A stretch of DNA of 64,000 bases from Bacteroidia bacterium (GCA_030429205.1 JAUICZ010000001.1:796806-860805); one strand, 5' to 3'; positions 17,828-27,118 are shown, counted from the first letter of the stretch. The notes: a model not told the origin generated them from the sequence alone. Program-made: numbers and translations.

Positions 17828-18595
17828 TCAGCCGTTTATTTTTGCCAACTTCAGTACCTGTCCGTCGGCCTTTAATTCATAAAGCAGAGTGCCGCCCTCA
17901 ACCATGCATATCAGCATGTCGTTGTAAACGATCACGTCATAGTAGGTATCGTCAAATAGCTTTTGTTTAAGTTTTGGGTAGTATCTGTTGGTAATATCAT
18001 AAACACTTAGCCCGCTGTTGCCGTTACACACAAATAATGTGTTGTTGTGTTTGCCTAAGCCCCATGGGTTATCCATAATTATTACATTTTTCTGTTTGGG
18101 GTTCAGCACATTACTCACGTCATAGATAAACATGGCATTTTGTGTGCCACCGCATACATTACCGCTTCTTACCGTAACGTAAGCCACATTATCATCTGCT
18201 ATTACGGGGTCGCAGGCACGTACATGGCTGGCTGTACCCAGTTTAGCAGGATGTGCAGGGTCTGCTATAGAATAGATATACATTGCATTCATAGATCCTA
18301 TGAATAGCTTGTCTTTGTAAGCGTAGATAGTCTCAATGTCCTCACCAATATTTTGTGTGCTGCTCAACTTTGGCGATGCAGAGTTAGTTAATGAGTAGGC
18401 ATGTAGTTTTCTGCTGTCTACTACATATAAATAGTCTTGCGCTATGGTAAAGCGTGCCAGAGAGCCTCCCTGCCCGGTGCCCGAGCCGGTACTTTTATCT
18501 GCACTAGCGGCAGATGTGGTACTGTCTTGTTTCTCGCAAGATGATACAAAAGCTACTGTACTAAATGCTAATACTATATAAATGAGTTTTTTCAT
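17828..18595 (-). CDS. LVIVD-repeat lipoprotein
   Basis: The 255-residue lipoprotein has signal MKKLIYIVLAFSTVAFVSSC and a Ser/Gly/Thr-rich linker. Several LVIVD-type repeats follow, with phrases such as YLYVVDSRKLHAYSL, MYIYSIADPAHPAKLG, MFIYDVSNVLNPKQ and GLSVYDITNRYYPKLK. The repeats are expected to build a beta-propeller on the cell surface. Ligand and function are unknown. It lies 21 bases behind a second LVIVD-like lipoprotein on the same strand, so the pair is probably an operon and a product of duplication. Confidence 0.85.
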   Translation of the reverse strand: MKKLIYIVLAFSTVAFVSSCEKQDSTTSAASADKSTGSGTGQGGSLARFTIAQDYLYVVDSRKLHAYSLTNSASPKLSSTQNIGEDIETIYAYKDKLFIGSMNAMYIYSIADPAHPAKLGTASHVRACDPVIADDNVAYVTVRSGNVCGGTQNAMFIYDVSNVLNPKQKNVIIMDNPWGLGKHNNTLFVCNGNSGLSVYDITNRYYPKLKQKLFDDTYYDVIVYNDMLICMVEGGTLLYELKADGQVLKLAKING

Positions 18596-18616
18596 GACTT
18601 TGCTGTTTTGTGGTGA

Positions 18617-19186
18617 TTAAAATTTTCTGCATTGAGGTTTGTATAATGTTTGCTCTACCCACCCTACAACTGTGCCTTTTTTGGGGTCTACACATTGGTA
18701 GTAACCCACACCGGGGGGCTGATCTCCATCTACTAAATGAAAAACACCCGATACCCTGTCTATTACCTGTACATTATTGTAGTCGGTAATATCCAGCACT
18801 ACTAAGTCGTTAATATTATTGGTGTACAGGTTGTCTCCTTTTATCGCCATTTCTTGCGCACCTGTAACTTGTATGAATTTTAGCTTTTGGGGATTGTTGC
18901 CATCTGTAATATCTATTACATGTATACCTTTGCCCGCTTCTATTTGATAAACGGTATTGTCTTTAATGTAGATCTTTCCGCCCTTCACTATAGGTTGCGG
19001 TGCAGTAGAAGTTATTGTAGTTATATTTCCTCCGGTTTCATATACCGGAGCCCAGCCATCTATCTCATCAGGTATCTCTTCTATCGGTTCGCTAATTCTG
19101 CGAGAATGTCCAAAAGGATCGCAAGAAGCAAGTACTAATATCAATGGCAAAACAAGCCATATAATCGCATCGTTTTTTCTTTTCAT
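18617..19186 (-). CDS. Short LVIVD-like lipoprotein
   Basis: The 189-residue lipoprotein (lipobox LASC) resembles its downstream neighbour, with fewer repeats: GKGIHVIDITDGNNPQKLK and NDLVVLDITDYNNVQVID. After the last repeat there is a Cys-containing C-terminal segment (YYQCVDPKKGTVVGW ... YKPQCRKF) that could form a disulfide. It is too short for a complete propeller, so it may complement the adjacent protein or be a decayed copy. It is first in a two-gene unit. Confidence 0.8.
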   Translation of the reverse strand: MKRKNDAIIWLVLPLILVLASCDPFGHSRRISEPIEEIPDEIDGWAPVYETGGNITTITSTAPQPIVKGGKIYIKDNTVYQIEAGKGIHVIDITDGNNPQKLKFIQVTGAQEMAIKGDNLYTNNINDLVVLDITDYNNVQVIDRVSGVFHLVDGDQPPGVGYYQCVDPKKGTVVGWVEQTLYKPQCRKF

Positions 19187-19435
19187 ATTAGGTGGGTTTT
19201 AAAATTTAAATAAAGTGGTATGAGTACGTATGCAAAATCTGTGCAATACTTAATAAATAGAGAAAGAGTTAATATTAAATTAACCTGCGAGCACCATATA
19301 TATCTCTTGATTTAATGTTTATATTATGGGCTGAAATATGCTATTTTTGTGTGAAAGTTGAGGAAATTGCTTAATAAATAAGGCAGTTTTATTACTTTAA
19401 GTCAAATTATCCATTAATATTATTATATCCTCTAT
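19187..19435. other. Intergenic region upstream of mreB
   Basis: AT-rich divergent spacer between the LVIVD pair and mreB. Apart from the mreB promoter at 19318-19349 and an 85-base leader, I see no gene, repeat or RNA structure. Confidence 0.5.
19318..19349 (+). promoter_or_regulatory. Promoter of mreBCD
   Basis: TTTA (19318-19321), 20 bases, then TATTTTTG (19342-19349), a full -7 match. The leader to the mreB ATG is about 80 bases, longer than for other promoters in this window. Confidence 0.5.
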
Positions 19436-20461
19436 ATGGGATTATTCAGTTTTTTAACCCAGGACATTGCAATTGATCTGGGTACTGCAAATACACTCGT
19501 TATACATAACGATCAGGTGGTAGTAGATCAGCCATCAATTGTTGCTATAGACCGTGCAACTAACAAGATTGTAGCGGTTGGTAAAAAGGCGATGATGATG
19601 CACGAAAAGACGCATGAGAACCTGAAAACGATCAGGCCATTGAAAGATGGTGTGATTGCAGACTTTAATGCTGCCGAAGGTATGTTGCGTGAGATGATCA
19701 AACTGGTACATCCTAAAAAACGTCCATTATTTCCACCAAGTTGGAAGATGGTTATATGTATCCCATCCAGCATTACAGAAGTTGAAAAACGTGCGGTACG
19801 CGACTCTGCTGAGCAGGCAGGCGCTAAAGAAGTATATATGATACACGAACCTATGGCAGCTGCTTTAGGTATCGGTATAGATGTTGAGGAACCTACCGGT
19901 AATATGATCATCGATATAGGTGGTGGTACTACAGGTATTTCTGTTATCGCTTTGGCAGGTATCGTGTGCGATCAGTCTATACGTATTGCAGGTGATGAGT
20001 TTACTGCAGACATTATGGAAGCGATGCGTCGTTATCATAGTTTAATGATTGGTGAGCGTACAGCAGAACAAATAAAAATTCATGTTGGTGCTGCAGTGAA
20101 AGAGTTAGATACTCCGCCGGATGATATTGCTGTTAACGGTCGTGACCTTGTAACAGGTATACCAAAACAGATCATGGTATCCTATCAGGAAGTGGCAGAG
20201 GCGTTAGACAAGTCGATCTTTAAAATAGAAGAGGCGATACTTAAAGCATTAGAGAGTACACCACCAGAGCTGGCAGCAGATATTTATCGCAGAGGTTTGT
20301 ACTTAACAGGTGGTGGTGCATTGTTACGTGGTTTAGACAAACGTATCTCTCAAAAAATTAAATTACCTGTGCATGTAGCAGAAGATCCGCTACGTGCTGT
20401 GGTTAGAGGTACAGGTATGGCTTTGAAGAATATCTCGAAGATGCCTTTCCTAATGAAATAA
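19436..20461 (+). CDS. mreB: Rod shape-determining protein MreB
   Basis: Actin-like ATPase that forms membrane-bound filaments and guides cell-wall elongation. The 341-residue protein shows the actin-fold nucleotide motifs: IAIDLGTANTLV (phosphate 1), MIIDIGGGTTGISVIAL (phosphate 2) and LTGGGALLRGLD (adenosine). The N-terminal GLFSFL is a short amphipathic stretch for membrane contact. It heads mreB-mreC-mreD. The mrdA and rodA genes that usually follow are absent; a glycosyltransferase on the other strand comes next. Confidence 0.97.
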   Translation: MGLFSFLTQDIAIDLGTANTLVIHNDQVVVDQPSIVAIDRATNKIVAVGKKAMMMHEKTHENLKTIRPLKDGVIADFNAAEGMLREMIKLVHPKKRPLFPPSWKMVICIPSSITEVEKRAVRDSAEQAGAKEVYMIHEPMAAALGIGIDVEEPTGNMIIDIGGGTTGISVIALAGIVCDQSIRIAGDEFTADIMEAMRRYHSLMIGERTAEQIKIHVGAAVKELDTPPDDIAVNGRDLVTGIPKQIMVSYQEVAEALDKSIFKIEEAILKALESTPPELAADIYRRGLYLTGGGALLRGLDKRISQKIKLPVHVAEDPLRAVVRGTGMALKNISKMPFLMK

Positions 20462-20521
20462 GCAATTATATCTTAATAAGTACAGATAGTACTAAAACCA
20501 ATATTCAAGAACAGTCTATAG

Positions 20522-21367
20522 GTGCGCAATTTTATTCTGTTCATACGCAGGTTCTCGAACCTAATTCTCTTCTTATTGCTGGAGGTAGTGTGTGTTGTAT
20601 TAATAGCACGCACCAATACCATGCAAGGCAACGATATTATGAGCTCTGCTAACCTATTGATAGCAGGAATATATCAGCAACAAGATGATGTTGCATACTA
20701 CTTTGCACTAAGAAATATGAACGATAGCTTGCTGAACGAGAACATTCGTTTACGCGAGCAATTAGCCGCATATAGCGAAGTAGATACGCTTTACGATTCT
20801 ACAGCAGCTTATATAAAGCCGATAGATAGTACGCACTTTGTGAAGTATGCAGATTATACATATCGTTCTGCAAAGGTCATCAACAAATCAGTAAACGCAG
20901 TTAACAATTACATTACGATTAACCGCGGTGAAAAAGATGGTGTGCGTAAGAATATGGCAGTAGTTTCATCTACAGGAGTTGTGGGTAGAGTAGTGCATAC
21001 GTCTGCACATTTTGCCAGTGCAATATCTGTACTCAGTAAAAAACAAGCAGTGAGTGCCGGTTTAAAAGACGGAACGGTTGGGCACGTAACATGGGCAGGG
21101 TATAACCCAAGTGAGTTGGTGATGAATGATGTGCCGCAACAAATAAGAGTAAACATTGGTGATAGTGTGTTTACTACAGAATACTCATTCTTTCCGCCAA
21201 ATGTGTTGGTAGGAACTGTTACTAAGAAAGAAATGAATGAAAGCAAAAACCTGCAAGTATTGTATATAAAACCTGCAACAGATTTTCGCAGAGTGCAATA
21301 CGTGTATGTTGTTGAAAATTTAATGACAGAAGAAAAAAATAACCTCGAAAACAACATGAATCAATAA
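20522..21367 (+). CDS. mreC: Rod shape-determining protein MreC
   Basis: Bitopic scaffold of the elongasome. Translation begins at a GTG at 20522. A membrane helix (residues about 12-30) is followed by a coiled-coil region (DDVAYYFALRNMNDSLLNEN ... LREQLAAY) and the beta-barrel MreC core with INRGEKDGVRKNMAVVSSTGVVGRV. The length of 281 is normal. It shares one base with the mreD start (TAATG). Confidence 0.93.
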   Translation: MRNFILFIRRFSNLILFLLLEVVCVVLIARTNTMQGNDIMSSANLLIAGIYQQQDDVAYYFALRNMNDSLLNENIRLREQLAAYSEVDTLYDSTAAYIKPIDSTHFVKYADYTYRSAKVINKSVNAVNNYITINRGEKDGVRKNMAVVSSTGVVGRVVHTSAHFASAISVLSKKQAVSAGLKDGTVGHVTWAGYNPSELVMNDVPQQIRVNIGDSVFTTEYSFFPPNVLVGTVTKKEMNESKNLQVLYIKPATDFRRVQYVYVVENLMTEEKNNLENNMNQ

Positions 21368-21927
21368 TGAATGTACTGGTGAAAAATATTGTACGTTTTG
21401 TGATCATACTGCTTATACAGGTGTTGATACTGAATAAGATCAGTTTGCAATGGTGGTCGCAGCCAACAGGGTTTCCTGTATTCGTACCTTATTTATATCC
21501 ATTATTCATTTTGTTGTTACCTTTTGAAACACCGGTAGCATTAGTATTAGTTGCAGGTTTTCTTTGTGGTATAAGTGTAGATGCTTTTATGAATACAGCA
21601 GGTATGCATGCATTTGCCATGGTGCTTATTGCTTACTTCCGTATCAATGTGCTTAATGCCATCATGCCGAAAAACCTGACGGAGTATGCCGGACAAAGCC
21701 CATCAGTAAAAAACATGGGTTGGTTACCCTTCCTTGTTTATGTAGCCTTTATGATTGTAATGCACCACATCGCTTTCTTTACGCTGGAGCTATGGTCGTT
21801 AGGAAACATCGGATATTTATTATTGAAGATATTAGCATCAGGGTTAACATCCATACTCATGATACTGGCATACGTGCTTTTGTTTACAAACCCTACAGGC
21901 TATAAACGTTCGCAGAGTAGCTACTAA
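21367..21927 (+). CDS. mreD: Rod shape-determining protein MreD
   Basis: Small polytopic membrane protein of the elongasome with about five or six hydrophobic segments in 186 residues. The phrase GFLCGISVDAFMNTAGMHAFA matches the G-DxF pattern of MreD. Its ATG overlaps the mreC stop codon by one base, so translation is coupled. The next gene converges with a one-base gap. Confidence 0.88.
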   Translation: MNVLVKNIVRFVIILLIQVLILNKISLQWWSQPTGFPVFVPYLYPLFILLLPFETPVALVLVAGFLCGISVDAFMNTAGMHAFAMVLIAYFRINVLNAIMPKNLTEYAGQSPSVKNMGWLPFLVYVAFMIVMHHIAFFTLELWSLGNIGYLLLKILASGLTSILMILAYVLLFTNPTGYKRSQSSY

Positions 21928-21928
21928 A

Positions 21929-23056
21929 CTACTTCTCTGTGCATCGCATCAGGCTCTCCCATAATTTTTCGGCAGAGTTGTCCCAGTTGAATTTTTTTAT
22001 TTGCTCAGGTGCTGCAGCAATAAGTTTTGCACGTAGTTGTTCGTCTTTGTAGAGCATTTCCATTTTAGCAGCAATATCATCAACGTCTTGCGGGTTCACC
22101 AATAAGGCAGCATCTCCTGCAACCTCCGGCATAGACGATGTATTGCTCACAATGGCAGGTACATTACATTGCAACGCTTCTAATATGGGTATACCAAACC
22201 CTTCGAATAAAGAAGCATATACCATAGCATACGATGCCCCAACTATTCTTGATAGCTGATCTACATTCATATAGCCTACCCACTTCACATCTTCTTTGAA
22301 AGGCATATTCTCTTTCATATCCAGCACCTCTTCATACTTCCATGCAAAGCGGCCAACAATTACAAACTTCATGTTGCTGCGTTGCATTTTTTTGAATGCA
22401 ATAAATGCCTTTAGCATGTTCAATATGTTCTTGCGAGGGTGTAACGCACCGGCAAAAACAAAATACTCACAACCGTCTGCATATTGTTTCTTTACCTCTT
22501 CTCGCTCTTCCCAGTCAAGTGGTTGATATTCTTTATGCGCGCCGTTATAAGCAATGTCAATTTTGTCTAAAGGAACATTGTAATGCTTATGAATGTCTTG
22601 CTTGGAAAACTCCGATACCGTTACAATACGTTTAGCTTTTTTCGCAAAACGTGGTGTGAACTTCTTCCAGTAAAAACGATGGCTTGGTACAAAATGTTCT
22701 GGGTAGTGCACAAATGCAAGGTCGTGAATGACCAAACAGGTAGGCACTTTTGTTCTTAAAGAGCAAAAACCATCCGGCGATAGAAATACATCTATTTTAT
22801 GCTTTTTCAGCATATAAGGCAGCCCTCCGTCAAACCACATTGCAAATAGCAATGGGTGACGTGCTTGCGGTGGTATTACCACAGGAGTCACGTTTCTGGA
22901 GAATATGAAGCTCTCATCATAAGGCCTGTCAAAGAAAAAATAGAAGTCGTGTTCGGGGTGTTGGTGTACCATTCTTTCCAGAGTTTGGCACGTAAACCAC
23001 CCGATTCCTTCGAGTTTTCCCTTTAATAATAGTCTTGTATTTACGCCAATTCGCAT
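21929..23056 (-). CDS. GT4-type glycosyltransferase
   Basis: Retaining GT-B glycosyltransferase, 375 residues, likely cytosolic and acting in surface polysaccharide or glycolipid synthesis. The N-terminal domain has GIGWFTCQTLERM. The C-terminal domain has YFVFAGALHPRKNILNMLKAF, the E-x7-E region FEGFGIPILEALQCNVPAI, and the closing IKKFNWDNSAEKLWESL. Sugar donor and acceptor cannot be told. It is divergent from the flippase gene at 23113, with which it probably shares a pathway. Confidence 0.9.
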   Translation of the reverse strand: MRIGVNTRLLLKGKLEGIGWFTCQTLERMVHQHPEHDFYFFFDRPYDESFIFSRNVTPVVIPPQARHPLLFAMWFDGGLPYMLKKHKIDVFLSPDGFCSLRTKVPTCLVIHDLAFVHYPEHFVPSHRFYWKKFTPRFAKKAKRIVTVSEFSKQDIHKHYNVPLDKIDIAYNGAHKEYQPLDWEEREEVKKQYADGCEYFVFAGALHPRKNILNMLKAFIAFKKMQRSNMKFVIVGRFAWKYEEVLDMKENMPFKEDVKWVGYMNVDQLSRIVGASYAMVYASLFEGFGIPILEALQCNVPAIVSNTSSMPEVAGDAALLVNPQDVDDIAAKMEMLYKDEQLRAKLIAAAPEQIKKFNWDNSAEKLWESLMRCTEK

Positions 23057-23067
23057 ACTAATGGCGA

Positions 23068-23098
23068 CAAAAATATAATTTTACCGTTTACAGCCAAC
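23068..23098 (-). promoter_or_regulatory. Promoter of the GT4 glycosyltransferase
   Basis: On the minus strand, GTTG (23098-23095), 19 bases, then TATTTTTG (23075-23068). The -7 box ends 11 bases before the ATG, leaving a leader of only a few bases. Confidence 0.55.
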
Positions 23099-23112
23099 GA
23101 ACTAAGCCTTGT

Positions 23113-24570
23113 ATGCGCAGATTTTTTGTAAAAAATCTTTTTTTCGTAATAGTCGTTAACCTGCTGGTAAAGCCCCTTTGGGTTTTCCTGATAGACCGTA
23201 CTGTGCAAAACAGAGTGGGCCATGCCGACTATGGAACCTATCAGGCACTACTCAATCTGAGTATAATTTTTAATATCATATTAGATTTTGGTTTAACATA
23301 CTATAACACCAAGATCATATCAGGGCAGCCTACAAAGCTCAAAATAATGTTTCCAGCTATGTTATCGGCCAGGCTCTTGCTGATACTGGTATATGCCTTA
23401 ATGGTATGTGTTGCCGGGCTGGCAATAGGGTATGGGCGTGCAGAGATGCTGCTGCTGCTGGGTGTACTTACTATACAGTCGCTTAACTCTTTGATGCTGT
23501 TTTTACGTAGCAATGTATCAGCCTTACATATGTTTAAGCTGGATGCTGTTTTATCTATTACAGACAGGCTGCTGATGATCATCATCTGTGGTTTTGTGCT
23601 CTTCTCAGGCTATGTTACAGACCAAGTATTCAAAATAGAGTGGTTTATAGAGATACAGATAATATGTTATGCCATAGCGGTATTATTAGCTTTTATTGTA
23701 TTACAACGGTTCACAAAATCAGCACTTAAGCTTTCATTCAACTTAAAAGAAGTTTGGGGTATTGTAAAACAGAGCTTGCCTTACGCATCGCTGGTGTTTT
23801 TAATGGCGGTACACATGCGTGCGGATACTATACTGGTTGAGCGTATGTGCGGGGATGAAGGCAAAGCTTACGCCGGTATATATGCATCTGCATACAGGCT
23901 GTTGGATGTTGGTAATATGTTTGGGGTAATGATAGCGGGAATGTTATTACCCATATTCGGGAGGTTATTGGCAAAAAATAGTTCTGTACAGCCAATCGTT
24001 CAGTTGTCTGTCAATATGTTGATACCCGTCTCGTTTATAGCAGCGGGCTGCGCCTTGTTTTTTGGTACAGATATTATGCAGCTGCTATATGTAGATGCTA
24101 ATGAATACAGTGGTAAAGTGTTTGCATGGTTGATGGCTTGCTTTCCTGCGTATTGTATCATGTATGTATACTCTACCTTGCTAACTGCTAATAATAATCT
24201 TGCCGTATTAAATAAGGTAGCATTAGCAGGTGTTATAATAAACTTACTGCTGAATATGTACCTGATACCACAGCAGCAGGCACTGGGTGCCGCAAAAGCA
24301 GCGTTTGTAACACAGGGGACATTGGCATTTTGTTACATTTATTTTTCTGAAAAGAAAACGCAACTACCTAAAAATATCAAGTGGTTTTCAGCACATATTA
24401 CATATCTGTTGCTTTTAGTTGGGTTGGGATACTGTGCTACGCTTTTACCTTTCAACAGCATCACTAAAATATGCTTATATGTAGCTGTATCATTTCTGGC
24501 AATATTTTTATTCAGGTTTATATCAGTACGTTCTATCAAGTTGTTTCTGGAAAATTCTAAAGGGTCCTAA
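23113..24570 (+). CDS. Polysaccharide flippase (MOP superfamily)
   Basis: The 485-residue membrane protein has about 12-14 hydrophobic segments and the look of Wzx-type flippases, which move lipid-linked glycans to the outer leaflet. The start MRRFFVKNLFFVIVVNLLVK begins with a basic cap. VGHADYGTYQALLNLSIIF is the typical first-loop motif. It is divergent from the GT4 gene. Its stop codon overlaps by four bases the 3' end of the convergent yihY-like gene. Confidence 0.87.
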   Translation: MRRFFVKNLFFVIVVNLLVKPLWVFLIDRTVQNRVGHADYGTYQALLNLSIIFNIILDFGLTYYNTKIISGQPTKLKIMFPAMLSARLLLILVYALMVCVAGLAIGYGRAEMLLLLGVLTIQSLNSLMLFLRSNVSALHMFKLDAVLSITDRLLMIIICGFVLFSGYVTDQVFKIEWFIEIQIICYAIAVLLAFIVLQRFTKSALKLSFNLKEVWGIVKQSLPYASLVFLMAVHMRADTILVERMCGDEGKAYAGIYASAYRLLDVGNMFGVMIAGMLLPIFGRLLAKNSSVQPIVQLSVNMLIPVSFIAAGCALFFGTDIMQLLYVDANEYSGKVFAWLMACFPAYCIMYVYSTLLTANNNLAVLNKVALAGVIINLLLNMYLIPQQQALGAAKAAFVTQGTLAFCYIYFSEKKTQLPKNIKWFSAHITYLLLLVGLGYCATLLPFNSITKICLYVAVSFLAIFLFRFISVRSIKLFLENSKGS

Positions 24571-25460
24571 TCAATTACCTTATCCTCTTTTTTGATAATG
24601 ATCACTGCGTTTTCATTGGGCATTATTCGTTGTCCTTTTGCAGCTGCAAAAGATTTGATAAACTCGGCACCAAAGTACAGGATGATAGCTGTGTAGTATA
24701 TCCACGATAATAAAATAATGATAGATGCAGCAGCACCATAAGTATTACTCATTTCTGATGAGGAGATGTACAATGAGATCAATAACTTACCTATCATAAA
24801 CAATACACCGGTAAACAAAGCACCTGCAATCACATACTTCCATTGTATGTGTCCATCTGGTAGAAATTTATAAATACAAGCAAAAAGCAGCGTGATAATT
24901 AAGTACACCACTCCTGAATTTATGAGCTGGAATATATTCACAAGCGTGTCTGGCTGGTTTTTGTATAGAGAGTTGAGTAATATATCTGCGAGTGAATTAA
25001 CGAATAAAGAAACAATGAGTAAAAAGGAGAGCCCTATTACCATTGAGAAGGATAGGAGTCTGTTTTTAAGAAACTTTAGCCATCCTCTTTTAGGTTTAGC
25101 TTTTATAGACCATATGTAGTTAATCGAGTCTTGTATATCTGCAAATACAGTAGTAGCACCAAATACCAGTATCACTAAGCCAATGATACTAAAGCTACCT
25201 GCATTTTTGTCTTGCAGGTTGCGGATGATATCCACTATCTGGTCTGCTGCATTTTGCCCGATGATATCTTTCATTTGCCAATACAGCTTCCAGACAACAT
25301 CATCTGCCTCAAAAAACATACCCGCAATAGAGATAACTACCAGCATCAATGGTCCCATAGAAAAAACAGTATAGTAAGCCAGTGATGCACTAAGCTTAAA
25401 TATGTTGTCTTCTGAAAAACTAACTCCCGCTTGTTTTAATGCTTTTAAAAACGATCTCAT
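24567..25460 (-). CDS. YihY/BrkB-family inner-membrane protein
   Basis: The 297-residue protein has about six membrane helices. LSASLAYYTVFSMGPLMLVVI at the N-terminus is the family signature, followed by GATTVFADIQDSINYIW and SWIYYTAIILYFGAEFIK. These proteins were once thought to be RNase BN; their role is unsettled. The ATG at 25460 is preferred over an in-frame TTG at 25469. It lies just downstream of the terminator of the next gene and ends inside the flippase stop region. Confidence 0.88.
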   Translation of the reverse strand: MRSFLKALKQAGVSFSEDNIFKLSASLAYYTVFSMGPLMLVVISIAGMFFEADDVVWKLYWQMKDIIGQNAADQIVDIIRNLQDKNAGSFSIIGLVILVFGATTVFADIQDSINYIWSIKAKPKRGWLKFLKNRLLSFSMVIGLSFLLIVSLFVNSLADILLNSLYKNQPDTLVNIFQLINSGVVYLIITLLFACIYKFLPDGHIQWKYVIAGALFTGVLFMIGKLLISLYISSSEMSNTYGAAASIIILLSWIYYTAIILYFGAEFIKSFAAAKGQRIMPNENAVIIIKKEDKVID

Positions 25461-25471
25461 TGTTAGCAAAT

Positions 25472-25498
25472 AAAAAAGGGTATGCTAAATACATACCC
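25472..25498 (-). terminator. Terminator of the small secreted protein gene
   Basis: On the minus strand, GGGTATG, 7-nt loop, CATACCC, then six T. It lies 22 bases past the stop codon at 25521 and 12 bases before the yihY-like start. Confidence 0.85.
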
Positions 25499-25520
25499 AT
25501 TAGTGAATTTATGTTAAGTA

Positions 25521-25943
25521 CTACTTTTCTCCGGGCAACATACCGCTGTTGGGCGCTTTTGTTACAGACCAGTCAAGGTAGTTAATGTTTCTTCTTAAGT
25601 TTTTAGCTACACCATCGTTAGATAGTACCTCTTTACCTTCATAAACATCCCCCGGCATATCGTAAGATACCTGGAATCTTGGGTTGTTTTTGTTACTACG
25701 CGCCATATATATCATGTCGGTAACAACAGGTTGTACTTTAACGATCTTCACTTTGCATGGCTTTTGTTTTTCTACCATTTCTTCTGAATGGTTGGTAGCA
25801 GCAGTATGTTTTTTATCGCATATTTTATACTCACCGTTTACTTTACATACTGGAAAGTTTTGATTGTTCTTACTCGTCTGTGCTTCTGCCGATTGCATAG
25901 TGGCAAAACCGGCAATTAATAGCATTATCATTGTCTTTTTCAT
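25521..25943 (-). CDS. Small secreted protein of unknown function
   Basis: Not recognised. The ATG at 25943 gives a 140-residue protein with a clear signal peptide (MKKTMIMLLIAGFATMQSAEA). The mature part holds three cysteines in CKVNGEYKIC and PCKVKIVKV, then a basic region RRNINYLDWSVTK. The C-terminus PNSGMLPGEK is hydrophilic. It is probably periplasmic. A terminator follows. Confidence 0.72.
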   Translation of the reverse strand: MKKTMIMLLIAGFATMQSAEAQTSKNNQNFPVCKVNGEYKICDKKHTAATNHSEEMVEKQKPCKVKIVKVQPVVTDMIYMARSNKNNPRFQVSYDMPGDVYEGKEVLSNDGVAKNLRRNINYLDWSVTKAPNSGMLPGEK

Positions 25944-26034
25944 AATATCTAATTTTAGTCTACGATTCAAAGATTGTTCTACTTAATTAACGTCTCAGGT
26001 TACATATGGTTTATAATGGAATGTTAAAGCCTGT

Positions 26035-26229
26035 TTAGCGGTGTTCATCTCTTACCTGGTCGTTCTGGTGCCCGGCAGTATTGTTACTGGTGTTTTGGTT
26101 TCTGTCTCTCATTGGCTCGTGTTGGGCTTTATCTAAGTCTGCCTCTTTTGTTTCTACTGTAGAAGAACATGCAGAAAACCCAATAACAAAGGCCGGTAAA
26201 ATCAATAAAATTGTTTTTAAGCGATTCAT
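26035..26229 (-). CDS. Small lipoprotein
   Basis: The 64-residue protein has a lipoprotein signal (MNRLKTILLILPAFVIGFSAC) and a short, very hydrophilic tail rich in Asp, Glu, Asn, Gln, Arg and His. The tail looks disordered. No domain is recognised. Such small lipoproteins are common in this phylum and may act in the envelope. It is a single gene on the same strand as its neighbours. Confidence 0.65.
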   Translation of the reverse strand: MNRLKTILLILPAFVIGFSACSSTVETKEADLDKAQHEPMRDRNQNTSNNTAGHQNDQVRDEHR

Positions 26230-26426
26230 AATAATTAAATTTTAAAATGTTAGTAAATGGTTTTATGTGCTTTAAGGACTTTTGCCTGTGAGCGTATTTT
26301 ATACTCCGCTCAAGCACTCATTGTCACATATTTTCAAGTGTCTATATATAAATAACAAATTATAGCCCTTATAGGTTGTATCTATATAGTAGAAAGAAGT
26401 TATTATGCTCATATTACCTTAATTGA

Positions 26427-26457
26427 TTGGCGAGACTCCGTTTATTACTTAATTTTG
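26427..26457 (+). promoter_or_regulatory. Promoter of nfuA
   Basis: TTGG (26427-26430), 19 bases, then TAATTTTG (26450-26457). It lies inside the longer reading frame from 26427 and so supports the ATG at 26475 as the true start. Confidence 0.5.
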
Positions 26458-26474
26458 TGCCAAACACAATTAAC

Positions 26475-27065
26475 ATGTTGAAGACAGGCAATACAGTTGT
26501 AAGTATATATACGGAAATGACACCTAACCCGGAAACGATGAAGTTTGTAGCTAACAAGCTATTGTACCCGGGTAAGAGTATCGACTTTCCTGAAGAAGAG
26601 AGTGCAGCACCATCGCCGTTAGCAAAAGAGCTTTTTGGCTTTCCGTTTATACGTGGTGTATTTATTGCCAGCAACTTTGTAACGTTGACAAAAACACCTG
26701 AAACTCAATGGGATGAAGTAATACCTAACGTGCGTGAGTTTTTGAAGCAGTATCTGGAAGAAGGTAAAACTGTGATCAATGAAGATCAGGTAGTACAGAA
26801 AGAAAGCAGTAACACTATCAGCGAAGATGATAGCGATGTGGTAAAGCGCATTAAAGAGCTACTGGAAAACTATGTAAAACCGGCTGTAGAGATGGATGGT
26901 GGTGCTATTGGTTTTAAAGGATATGAAGACGGTGTGGTAAAACTAATGATGCAAGGTTCTTGCTCAGGTTGTCCATCTTCTATGATTACACTGAAAGCGG
27001 GTATTGAAGGTATGATGAAGCGTATGATACCTGAGGTGAAAGAAGTGGTAGCAGAAGCAGAGTAA
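26475..27065 (+). CDS. NifU-domain Fe-S scaffold/carrier (Nfu)
   Basis: Carries assembled Fe-S clusters to target proteins. The start is the ATG at 26475 (196 residues); an upstream ATG at 26427 overlaps the promoter. The N-terminal Nfu_N domain has YTEMTPNPETMKFVANKLL and FPFIRGVFIASNFVTLTK. An acidic linker leads to the C-terminal NifU domain with LLENYVKPAVEMDGGAI and the cluster-binding GSCSGCPSSMITL (CxxC). This domain order matches the mitochondrial NFU1 type rather than E. coli NfuA. Single gene with its own promoter and terminator. Confidence 0.93.
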   Translation: MLKTGNTVVSIYTEMTPNPETMKFVANKLLYPGKSIDFPEEESAAPSPLAKELFGFPFIRGVFIASNFVTLTKTPETQWDEVIPNVREFLKQYLEEGKTVINEDQVVQKESSNTISEDDSDVVKRIKELLENYVKPAVEMDGGAIGFKGYEDGVVKLMMQGSCSGCPSSMITLKAGIEGMMKRMIPEVKEVVAEAE

Positions 27066-27092
27066 TACTAATTAAACATTATATAATAGTTC

Positions 27093-27118
27093 AAAGCAGC
27101 CTATAAGGCTGCTTTTTA
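27093..27118 (+). terminator. Terminator of the nfu gene
   Basis: AAAGCAGCC, 5-nt loop, GGCTGCTTT, then T. It lies 28 bases after the stop codon and directly abuts the promoter of the next gene. Confidence 0.9.

Noticed and set aside
26427-26474. Longer nfu reading from ATG 26427
   Set aside because: It overlaps the promoter at 26427-26457, and the extra residues are not part of the Nfu domain.
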